DNA of 11,582 nt from JAZSMS01 sp045536015. GTDB lineage: Bacteria; Bacillota; Clostridia; Christensenellales; QALW01. Positions 1-5,535 of this stretch are shown piece by piece; positions within the stretch are counted from its first letter, which is position 1; each line of letters starts with the position of its first letter. A model generated the notes under the pieces. The model was not told where the DNA came from. It saw only the letters and a program-made list of their open reading frames with translations, and did not search any database. Both the position numbers and the translations under genes were made by a program. The stretch lies in the NCBI GenBank assembly GCA_045536015.1, contig JAZSMS010000065.1:1-11582 (forward strand). Direction: 5' to 3'.

Positions 1-521
1 TCCAATCTGAGTGAAGAAATTATAATCGTTTTTTCTTCAAGCGTAAAAAGCTGATCGCTTTCAGGCGGTAAAGATTTTTCGGCAAAAACGACGGTATGCT
101 TAACTTTTGTCAGATTATCGCAAATAAAATCCGCCATTTTCTTAAGTACAAACACGTAAGCAACGGAATCTTTTACAATTATATCGCCAATGCAAGTGCG
201 CTCAATGCCAAGGTTCATTAAAGCACCTAAAAAGTCGCGGTGCGAAAGAGAGTCTGCAAATTTTTTTAATTTTGGTTTAACTAAAATGCACTCTATCGGA
301 AAGTCAACCTCGTACCCAAGCTCAGCAGGTGAACCAAATCGGGCAACAACTCGTTCGCATCCGTCCGCACCACCAAAAAGTGAAAAATGACCAAGCTCGC
401 GCTCAATAGTTTTAAGCGTGCTAAGCTCGTCAAGTGATAAAAAATTAGTAAACGTAAACTTGCCGTTGCGCAATGACTGATTAGATAAATCTTTTAATCT
501 GTTTGCAAAAATATTGTCCAT
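1..521 (-). CDS. ylmH: YlmH-like S4-domain RNA-binding protein (5' part, truncated by window edge)
   Basis: I translated 173 N-terminal residues by hand from the ATG at 521; the rest lies beyond the left edge. Residues from about 60 to 155 match the conserved RNA-binding core of the YlmH family: a V-A-R-F segment, F-P-I-E-C-I, then K-K-F-A-D-S-L-S-H-R-D-F-L-G-A-L-M-N-L-G-I, and G-D-I-I-V-K-D-S-V-A-Y-V-F. The C-terminal S4 domain expected in the family falls outside the window. Family members bind RNA and the ribosome; Bacillus YlmH has been linked to ribosome-associated quality control, and the gene is often found near cell-division genes. The start is supported by AAGGA, 6 nt upstream of the ATG. 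It lies 32 bp downstream of cca on the same strand with no terminator between them, so the two are probably cotranscribed. Identification rests on motif recall, without a database search. Confidence 0.82.
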   Translation of the reverse strand, partial: MDNIFANRLKDLSNQSLRNGKFTFTNFLSLDELSTLKTIERELGHFSLFGGADGCERVVARFGSPAELGYEVDFPIECILVKPKLKKFADSLSHRDFLGALMNLGIERTCIGDIIVKDSVAYVFVLKKMADFICDNLTKVKHTVVFAEKSLPPESDQLFTLEEKTIIISSLRL

Positions 522-553
522 AAAATCCTTGAATTTAATATATTATTATATGT

Positions 554-1711
554 TCATTTAAACATAAGTATTGAGTTTTTTAAATAATCAAGCAATTCTT
601 CGCGCGTGTTTGCACATTTTTTATCTATGCACGCATCAAGCAAAAATTCCAGTGCCAATCCTATATTTTTATCTTTAATTCCTAATGCTTTTATATCATT
701 TCCACTGATTTTTAACTGTTTAACCGAGCAGATCTCATCTCTGCAAGCGTTAATAGTTTTAAGCAAATCTTGGTTTTCGGTTTTGCTGTTGATAACAATA
801 AATTTGCCAAGCAAACAAACATTTTTAAAGCCAAAAACTCCTATTTTTTTAATTATGTCGCGTCTGTCTTTAAGCGTGTTAGAAAGCAAAAATAAAACCG
901 TGTTTTTTGTTACTGAGTCGGCTTTTAAATCAGCTAATTCTCTTTTGGCATCGCAATGCTTTAAAATACACGCAAGTGAAAGAATAATGTTTTGGTTACA
1001 TAAATAAATATCCTTGCAAATTTGTTGCCAATATTCTTTTTTTAAGGTAGGGAAGACGGCTAAAAAAACGGGAAGTGCTTGCGGCATAATTTTGTAGCAC
1101 GCAGGGGAAGAAAGCATTTTTACAAGCTCGGTAAAAATACGCTCTTTGGAGATAAAACGCAAGTTTTCTGCCAAAGCGCAAGCAGAGGCAAGCGTGTGTT
1201 GTTCAATATTAAAATCACACTGTGCGGCAAAGCGGAATGCGCGAAGAACACGAAGTGCATCTTCTAAAAAACGCTTCTCGGCATCGCCAACGCAGCGGAT
1301 AAGCTTGTTTTTTATGTCTTTTTGCCCGCCAAAAATGTCAATAATATTTCCATCAAAATCCATCGCCATTGCATTGCAGGTAAAATCGCGGCGGGCAAGG
1401 TCTTCTTCTAATTGGCTTGTAAAAATTACTTTGTCGGGATGGCGAAAATCAGAATACGCGCTTTCTTTGCGAAAGGTGGTTACCTCAACAAGTTCTTCAT
1501 CGCATAAAACACCTATTGTGCCGTGCTTTTCGCCCGCGCAGACAAGCTTGCAGGAAGCAAAAACTTCTTTGATTTTATCAGGCGTAGCGCTTGTTGTTAT
1601 ATCAAAATCGTTAGGAGTTTTGTTAAGCAAAAAATCGCGCACGCAGCCGCCTACAAAGTAAGAATTGTATCCGTAGGAAGATAAAGTTTTTAAAATTTCC
1701 ATTTTATTCAT
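554..1711 (-). CDS. cca: CCA-adding tRNA nucleotidyltransferase / poly(A) polymerase family
   Basis: This 385-aa class II nucleotidyltransferase adds or repairs the 3'-CCA end of tRNAs in the cytoplasm; the same fold is used by bacterial poly(A) polymerase. Visible motifs in order: G-G-C-V-R-D (residues 21-26), the metal-binding D-F-D (35-37) followed by I-T-T-S-A, E-V-T-T-F-R (76-81), the ribose-recognition motif R-R-D-F-T-C-N-A-M-A (107-116), E-D-A-L-R-V-L-R-A-F-R-F (150-161), and I-S-K-E-R-I-F-T-E-L (187-196). Length is normal for a Firmicutes CCA enzyme. The C-terminal 180 residues are less conserved, and I see no clear HD phosphohydrolase signature. The start at 1711 has no Shine-Dalgarno sequence, and neither does the alternative ATG at 1702. 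The upstream promoter places transcription initiation at about the first codon. It is divergent from a tRNA operon whose genes already encode CCA, so repair is its likely role for those two tRNAs. Confidence 0.93.
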   Translation of the reverse strand: MNKMEILKTLSSYGYNSYFVGGCVRDFLLNKTPNDFDITTSATPDKIKEVFASCKLVCAGEKHGTIGVLCDEELVEVTTFRKESAYSDFRHPDKVIFTSQLEEDLARRDFTCNAMAMDFDGNIIDIFGGQKDIKNKLIRCVGDAEKRFLEDALRVLRAFRFAAQCDFNIEQHTLASACALAENLRFISKERIFTELVKMLSSPACYKIMPQALPVFLAVFPTLKKEYWQQICKDIYLCNQNIILSLACILKHCDAKRELADLKADSVTKNTVLFLLSNTLKDRRDIIKKIGVFGFKNVCLLGKFIVINSKTENQDLLKTINACRDEICSVKQLKISGNDIKALGIKDKNIGLALEFLLDACIDKKCANTREELLDYLKNSILMFK

Positions 1712-1717
1712 AATTTT

Positions 1718-1745
1718 AGTATAACACCAAAAAATAATAAGTCAA
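1718..1745 (-). promoter_or_regulatory. Sigma-A promoter for cca-ylmH
   Basis: On the minus strand, TTGACT (1740-1745) is separated by 16 bp from TATACT (1718-1723). Transcription would be expected to begin about 7 nt past the -10 element, at about 1711, which is the A of the cca start codon. No ribosome binding site precedes either candidate ATG, so the transcript may be leaderless. Confidence 0.75.
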
Positions 1746-1759
1746 ACTTTAATTTTTTG

Positions 1760-1788
1760 TTGACAAGAAAAAAAGTTTAATATATAAT
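1760..1788 (+). promoter_or_regulatory. Consensus sigma-A promoter for the tRNA operon
   Basis: TTGACA (1760-1765) and TATAAT (1783-1788) are separated by exactly 17 bp, a perfect consensus match as expected for a stable-RNA promoter. Predicted initiation near 1795 gives a 5' leader of about 14 nt before tRNA-Val, to be removed by RNase P. The -35 box lies 14 bp from the -35 box of the divergent cca promoter. Confidence 0.88.
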
Positions 1789-1808
1789 AACTCCACAATT
1801 TATTGATT

Positions 1809-1884
1809 GGGAGCATAGCTCAGCTGGGAGAGCATCTGCCTTACAAGCAGAGGGTCATAGGTTCGAGCCCTATTGTTCCCACCA
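1809..1884 (+). tRNA. tRNA-Val (anticodon UAC)
   Basis: A full cloverleaf can be drawn. The acceptor arm GGGAGCA pairs with TGTTCCC, including one G-U wobble. The D stem is GCTC/GAGC. The anticodon stem TCTGC/GCAGA encloses the loop CTTACAA, giving anticodon TAC (UAC), which reads Val GUN codons. The T stem ATAGG/CCTAT encloses TTCGAGC. The discriminator A and CCA are encoded (1881-1884). It is the first gene of a two-tRNA operon. Confidence 0.97.
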
Positions 1885-1891
1885 ATCTATT

Positions 1892-1968
1892 GGCCCGGTA
1901 GCTCAGCTGGTTAGAGCGCTAGCCTGTCACGCTAGAGGCCGTGGGTTCGAGCCCCATCCGGGTCGCCA
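1892..1968 (+). tRNA. tRNA-Asp (anticodon GUC)
   Basis: The acceptor GGCCCGG pairs with CCGGGTC (one G-U). The D stem is GCTC/GAGC. The anticodon stem CTAGC/GCTAG encloses loop CTGTCAC, giving anticodon GTC (GUC) for Asp. The T stem GTGGG/CCCAT encloses TTCGAGC. The discriminator G and CCA are encoded. Only 7 nt separate it from the CCA end of tRNA-Val, so both are processed from one precursor. Confidence 0.97.
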
Positions 1969-1969
1969 G

Positions 1970-2017
1970 AAAAAAGAAACGACAATTTTCGCAAAGAAGA
2001 CTGTCGTTTCTTTTTTT
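1970..2017 (+). terminator. Intrinsic terminator of the tRNA operon
   Basis: GAAACGACA (1976-1984) pairs perfectly with TGTCGTTTC (2002-2010), and the stem is extended by an upstream A run pairing with the downstream T run (2011-2017). The loop is 17 nt, with a possible small TTT/AAA inner pairing. It begins directly after the CCA of tRNA-Asp. The A-tract/T-tract symmetry could also allow function from the opposite strand, though no minus-strand gene ends here. Confidence 0.88.
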
Positions 2018-2084
2018 ATTACATTTTGACGCTGATTTAAAAGTCATATGGAATTTTGAGAATAGAAGTAAGAGGTAAAAAATA

Positions 2085-2113
2085 TTGCAGTTCTGCTACT
2101 TTTGTGGTATAAC
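2085..2113 (+). promoter_or_regulatory. Promoter of the orphan lipoprotein gene
   Basis: TTGCAG (2085-2090) and TATAAC (2108-2113) are spaced by 17 bp. Initiation would fall near 2120, just upstream of the AAAGGCGG ribosome binding site at 2123-2130. This placement argues that translation begins at the ATG at 2138, because the upstream in-frame TTG at 2102 lies inside the promoter. Confidence 0.65.
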
Positions 2114-2137
2114 ATTATCAAGAAAGGCGGTAATTAT

Positions 2138-2698
2138 ATGAAGAAAATTTTTTCAGTAGTCATTTCTTTGTTACTTGTATTTTGTCTTGCCGGTTGTGAA
2201 GAAAGATTTGATCCTGCGCCTCAAATAAAGGAAGGCGAATTTCCTTTTGTTGTAGAATATGAAATGAACGGTGAAAGATATTTAATTGAAGATGCTCTTG
2301 TTTGCACTTTTGATGGTTATGGAATAAACAATTTTGCAATATTTGGATATCCCACTCCGCGTAGTTGGAGTATGAAGTTAAAAAAGACTGGAAAAGAACA
2401 CTTTAACATAACGTTAATAGATTTTGAAGATAATACAGAATCTTTATTGGTTAAAAATAGAATCAATAATTGGTCATCTCTGCGTATTTATTTAGGAAGT
2501 GGCGGATATTATATGGGAGATACGGATAGAGATAAAGATAATCCTAAAATTGAATACGTCGAAGAGTATACAATTATTCCAAACTGGCTCTCTGAAATAG
2601 ATAGCACGATGTTAAGTAATGAAGAACTTGAAAAGTACTTTGGAATAAAAATTATAAGATTTGAATTTAGTGAGCCAATCGAAAATAAATTTGAATAA
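2138..2698 (+). CDS. Putative lipoprotein of unknown function
   Basis: I do not recognise a named family. The 186-aa product starts with a lipoprotein signal peptide: K2-K3, a hydrophobic stretch at about 4-18, and lipobox L-A-G-C with the acceptor Cys at 20, followed by Glu-Glu. It should therefore be anchored to the outer face of the membrane. The mature part is acidic and polar, without transmembrane segments or repeats, with beta-strand-like alternation; the N-terminal piece (E-G-E-F-P-F-V-V-E-Y-E) resembles small uncharacterised Clostridia lipoproteins I have seen. The start is chosen for AGGCGG 7 nt upstream and because the earlier in-frame TTG lies within the promoter. It is a single-gene unit with its own promoter and terminator. 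G+C is about 31% by hand count, lower than rel downstream (35-48% in sampled stretches), and Arg is mostly AGA. That fits an accessory gene but does not prove transfer. Confidence 0.85.
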   Translation: MKKIFSVVISLLLVFCLAGCEERFDPAPQIKEGEFPFVVEYEMNGERYLIEDALVCTFDGYGINNFAIFGYPTPRSWSMKLKKTGKEHFNITLIDFEDNTESLLVKNRINNWSSLRIYLGSGGYYMGDTDRDKDNPKIEYVEEYTIIPNWLSEIDSTMLSNEELEKYFGIKIIRFEFSEPIENKFE

Positions 2699-2742
2699 TA
2701 TTATAAAAAAAGTTAGGCTTTAATGTTGTTTTTGTTTCTCCT

Positions 2743-2779
2743 ATCCCGTTTGTGTGAGCAAATGGGATTTTATCTTTTT
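2743..2779 (+). terminator. Intrinsic terminator of the lipoprotein gene
   Basis: ATCCCGTTTG (2743-2752) pairs with CAAATGGGAT (2759-2768) over 10 bp with one G-U wobble, around a 6-nt loop, followed by a T-rich run to 2779. It lies 45 bp after the lipoprotein stop codon and separates that unit from the membrane protein gene that follows. Confidence 0.85.
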
Positions 2780-2828
2780 GCGTATTATTTTCTTGCCTTT
2801 TTTCATATCTTTTTTAAGAGGTGATTTT

Positions 2829-3197
2829 ATGAAAAAAGGCGTTCTTTTAAAAATGTTAAAGGGAATTTTAATTGGACTTTTGATTTGTGCTGTGCTTATA
2901 TGCGTGCTTGCCTTAATTTTAAAGGGTGTTGATTTGCATCAAAGCGCAATAAGCGGAATTTGCATTGTAATAAAACTTTTAAGTGTGTTTTTTGCGTGCC
3001 TAATTGCCGTTTCTTCCGCTAAAAAAAAGCACGGGCTGTTAGGCGGAATAACGGCAACGGTATTTTGGATTGTTTGTTACGTATTGCTTGCAATTTTTAA
3101 CGGCTTTACATTTGATGTTTTGTTATTGCTTGACTATTGCTTGACTGTGCTTGCAGGCGTGCTTTGCTCTCTTATTGTAAAAGCTCTTTCAAGATAA
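2829..3197 (+). CDS. Small four-helix membrane protein, TIGR04086 / DUF3792 family (YrzE-like)
   Basis: The 122-aa protein is almost wholly hydrophobic, with four predicted membrane segments at about residues 11-31, 43-62, 70-92 and 95-117. The loop K-K-K-H-G-L-L-G-G-I (66-75) before the third helix resembles the basic residue plus G-L-L-x-G signature of the TIGR04086 family. The function of the family is unknown. From memory, it is common in Firmicutes and often sits near yajC and secDF; here secD starts about 155 bp downstream, which fits. The ATG at 2829 is preferred because AGAGGTG lies about 6 nt upstream. A longer reading from a GTG at 2754 would begin inside the preceding terminator hairpin. 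I see no convincing promoter between the terminator and the start, so its transcription is unclear. Confidence 0.8.
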   Translation: MKKGVLLKMLKGILIGLLICAVLICVLALILKGVDLHQSAISGICIVIKLLSVFFACLIAVSSAKKKHGLLGGITATVFWIVCYVLLAIFNGFTFDVLLLLDYCLTVLAGVLCSLIVKALSR

Positions 3198-3273
3198 AAC
3201 TGCTTTTAAAGCATAAAAAGCGAATAAAATAGTAAAAATTAGGTGCAAATTGCAAAAAACAAAAAGGTAATTA

Positions 3274-3302
3274 TTGACTAATTTCTATTATTATACTATA
3301 AT
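3274..3302 (+). promoter_or_regulatory. Sigma-A promoter for the secD-secF cluster
   Basis: TTGACT (3274-3279) and TATAAT (3297-3302) are spaced by 17 bp. Predicted initiation near 3309 gives a leader of about 44 nt, with AAGGAG at 3338-3343 placed 9 nt before the secD ATG. No terminator-like structure separates it from secD. Confidence 0.85.
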
Positions 3303-3352
3303 ATAAAAAGATTTTTATTTGCTATTTTATGCATAAAAAGGAGTTGCAATAA

Positions 3353-4615
3353 ATGAAGACAAAAAACATTATATGGCTTGCCTGTCTTCTGCTTATAATC
3401 GCGTTCTTTGCAACGTGGGCATTTGCAGGAATGACTTTGATTAAAACAGAGTTCCTTCAGGTTAGCAAATTTTTCCGCTTAGGCGGTGATTTAGGTGCAT
3501 CGTACGTTTCAGTGTACGAGCTTTCGGCAAACGAGGGTGACGAAGATTATAACGCACTTGCCGAGGCTAACAAGACGGTAGAAATTTATAAAGAGCGTAT
3601 CGCGCACTTGGGATATGAGCAGTATGAGGTTCAGCGTATGGGCGCGGGTGCCGTTAGAATAGAAATTTCTGACGTTGCTACCTCAGAGGGTATGTCACAG
3701 CTTTTTACAAATAACGGAAAGCTTGTTATCAAAAACGGTGAAGACGTTGTGTTTGATAATGCTGACGTTGACAGTGTAAGATTTATGGGCATTGACCAGA
3801 CAACCGGCAAATATATCGTTCAGATTAAGTTTAACGATGCCGCAAAGGAAGAGCTTGCAACGCTTACCAGTAACGGCTCGTACACCTTTAGCATTGCAAT
3901 GGACGAAAAGGCAGTTGTAACCACACACAAGGGCACCGAAAAGATTAAAAACGGTAAGCTTCTGCTTTCGTTTGCTTCTACCGAGGCAGAGGACGCATTA
4001 TTATTTGCTTACTGTGTAGATTCGGGCTGTGTTAACGGTACCGTTAAAGAAAATACCAATTATACCATGGGTGTTAACGCAACCGCAGGCGAAAACGTAC
4101 TTAAAGTTTTTGCAATCTGCGTAGCAGTGTTGTTTGCGTTGGCAGCAGTTTACTTTATAGTAAGATACCGCGTTTTAGGTGTAGCGGCAACTGTAAGCAC
4201 ACTTGCGGCAATAGTAGCTTTTGATTTCTTCGGTTCGACATTTACTTGGCTTCAGCTTAATATGGCAGGTATTGTAGGCGCGGCAGTAAGCATCTTGTTT
4301 ATAGTTTTAATTCACGCATATATGCTTGCAGCAATCGAAAAACAGTATGCCTCGGGCAAGGATGTTATTTCAGCTATTGATAATGCGGCACAAAACGTAA
4401 AGGCAACAGTTGTTGAATTTATTTGTGTTTCGGTAGCAGTAGGCGCAATTCTTTGGATTTGCGGCGGCGCACTTAAACCATTTGGTATTGCTATTTTAGG
4501 CGGTAGCGCGATTGCAGCAGCATTTGGCGTACTCCTTTTAAAGCACGTTGCAAAAACGTTAGTAAAAGCAGGCTGCGAAAAGGCTTCGTTGCTTGGTCTT
4601 AGAAGGGGTGAATAG
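3353..4615 (+). CDS. secD: Divergent SecD, protein translocase accessory subunit
   Basis: SecD and SecF form a membrane complex that uses the proton gradient to help complete Sec-dependent export. This 420-aa protein has the SecD layout. There is one N-terminal helix (about 7-27). A large extracytoplasmic domain follows, with P1-like pieces V-Q-I-K-F-N-D-A-A-K-E-E-L (156-168) and S-I-A-M-D-E-K-A-V-V (180-189). A C-terminal bundle of about five helices covers residues 249-400. Residues 271-285 (R-Y-R-V-L-G-V) and the M-A-G-I-V-G (304-309) and G-K-D-V-I-S-A-I (335-342) pieces align with the SecD membrane core. The usual G-L-D-L-x-G-G motif is only R-L-G-G-D-L-G (43-48 region), and the A-V-D-A-N-V motif with the proton-relay Asp is absent (aligned region about 311-324). 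secF follows 2 bp after the stop codon. AAGGAG supports the start. SecD identity is inferred from architecture and context; activity is uncertain. Confidence 0.8.
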   Translation: MKTKNIIWLACLLLIIAFFATWAFAGMTLIKTEFLQVSKFFRLGGDLGASYVSVYELSANEGDEDYNALAEANKTVEIYKERIAHLGYEQYEVQRMGAGAVRIEISDVATSEGMSQLFTNNGKLVIKNGEDVVFDNADVDSVRFMGIDQTTGKYIVQIKFNDAAKEELATLTSNGSYTFSIAMDEKAVVTTHKGTEKIKNGKLLLSFASTEAEDALLFAYCVDSGCVNGTVKENTNYTMGVNATAGENVLKVFAICVAVLFALAAVYFIVRYRVLGVAATVSTLAAIVAFDFFGSTFTWLQLNMAGIVGAAVSILFIVLIHAYMLAAIEKQYASGKDVISAIDNAAQNVKATVVEFICVSVAVGAILWICGGALKPFGIAILGGSAIAAAFGVLLLKHVAKTLVKAGCEKASLLGLRRGE

Positions 4616-4617
4616 TA

Positions 4618-5469
4618 ATGAAAAAGAATAATCTTATCTGCATTATCGCATGTGTTTTAGTTGTACTGTTAACGGTTTGCATTTTTATTTTTAAGCCCTA
4701 TCGCGGTGTTGATGCTGATCTTTCGTATATCTGCACTGTTGAGTTAAACGACGATTTTGATGCTAAAGAGGTTGAATCTGCTTTTAAGGAAGCAGGTGCA
4801 AAGCAGTGCATAGTTCAGTCGCAAACCTATTATAATACTTACGTACAAGATTACGTAACATTAACTACTGCAGTAGTTAATTTCTCAGTTGAAGAAGGTG
4901 TTTCGGCACAAGATGTTTCTGATGCAGCAAACGAAACTTTAGGCAATAAGTATTTCTTAAAGTTTGAAGAAAAGCTTGAAAGCATTACGGGCGCTATCAA
5001 CAAAGATTATTTATTTAAGCTTTGGCCCGCACTTTTAGTACTTGTTCTTTTAGCAGCTTATGCGTTTATCCGCTTTGGTGTTAAGGGCGGAATTGCTACT
5101 TTTGCAATGCCCGTATTTACACTTGCTTCAGTTTTAGGTATTGCCGCAATATTTGATATTGCAATAACGTCGTTTACAATGCCCGCACTTTTACTTGCGG
5201 CAGTAGTAGGCTTGGCAGAGGTTGTTATTTACCTCTTTGCACTTAAGCAGGCTCAAAAGAGAGTTACTTTAGATGAAGCTTACGTTGGTTGCACTAAAAA
5301 GCTTGTTATAGTTTCGGCAGTTGTTGCAGTTGCACTTGCCGTTGTTCTTAGCATTGTATTTATTCTCGGCGCAGACCTTTTAAAGAATTTTGCATTAACT
5401 GCAATTATCGGTGTAGCAGTAAGCTACCTTCTTACCTTATTTGTTTTGCCCGCGTTTTTGAAAAAATAA
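4618..5469 (+). CDS. secF: Divergent SecF, protein translocase accessory subunit
   Basis: The 283-aa protein has an N-terminal helix (about 7-25), a short extracytoplasmic domain (about 27-133) and five C-terminal membrane segments, as in SecF. The start has AGAAGGGGTG upstream, inside the 3' end of secD, so translation of the two is probably coupled. The C-terminal segment N-F-A-L-T-A-I-I-G-V-A-V-S-Y (257-270) aligns well with the F-A-L-x-L-L-x-G-x-x-x-G-x-x-S end of SecF. Hallmark motifs are eroded. The G-x-D-F-x-G-G box is reduced to R-G-V-D-A-D (29-34). The G-Y-S-x-N-D-T-V-V segment is replaced by G-L-A-E-V-V-I (198-204). The R-T-x-x-T-S segment reads C-T-K-K-L-V (225-230). A terminator-like hairpin follows. 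Like SecD, it is assigned by architecture and gene order more than by signature residues. Confidence 0.78.
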   Translation: MKKNNLICIIACVLVVLLTVCIFIFKPYRGVDADLSYICTVELNDDFDAKEVESAFKEAGAKQCIVQSQTYYNTYVQDYVTLTTAVVNFSVEEGVSAQDVSDAANETLGNKYFLKFEEKLESITGAINKDYLFKLWPALLVLVLLAAYAFIRFGVKGGIATFAMPVFTLASVLGIAAIFDIAITSFTMPALLLAAVVGLAEVVIYLFALKQAQKRVTLDEAYVGCTKKLVIVSAVVAVALAVVLSIVFILGADLLKNFALTAIIGVAVSYLLTLFVLPAFLKK

Positions 5470-5482
5470 AATTGTTTGTTTC

Positions 5483-5514
5483 AAAGCTCCCTTCTAAGCG
5501 CGGAAGGGAGTTTT
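5483..5514 (+). terminator. Terminator-like hairpin between secF and recJ (possible attenuator)
   Basis: CTCCCTTC (5487-5494) pairs perfectly with GAAGGGAG (5503-5510) around an 8-nt loop. The stem can be extended by a G-U and three A-U pairs with the TTTT that follows. It lies 14 bp after the secF stop codon. The T run is short (4), and there is no room for a standard promoter between it and the recJ start, so partial termination or mRNA processing seems more likely than a complete stop. Confidence 0.7.
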
Positions 5515-5535
5515 GTGTATATTTGGGGATATAGT

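Noticed and set aside
1146..1661. 171-aa open frame on the plus strand
   Set aside because: It is antisense to the cca catalytic core, which carries all class II nucleotidyltransferase motifs; its Ser/Lys-rich composition is typical of a shadow frame.
1892..2779. tRNA-Asp as an integration site for an island carrying the lipoprotein gene
   Set aside because: No repeat of the tRNA 3' end is visible downstream, there is no integrase, and the interval holds only one gene with its own signals.
3198..3352. Regulatory RNA structure in the secD leader, or a terminator after the membrane protein gene
   Set aside because: The palindrome TGCTTTTAAAGCA (3201-3213) has no proper loop or T run. The TTTTTAT/ATAAAAA pairing near 3312-3339 is short and A+T only, so neither is convincing.
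5476..5535. Longer RecJ N-terminus starting at TTG 5476
   Set aside because: This start lies before the intercistronic hairpin, lacks a ribosome site and adds residues not seen in RecJ; the ATG at 5536 has GGGGA at proper spacing.
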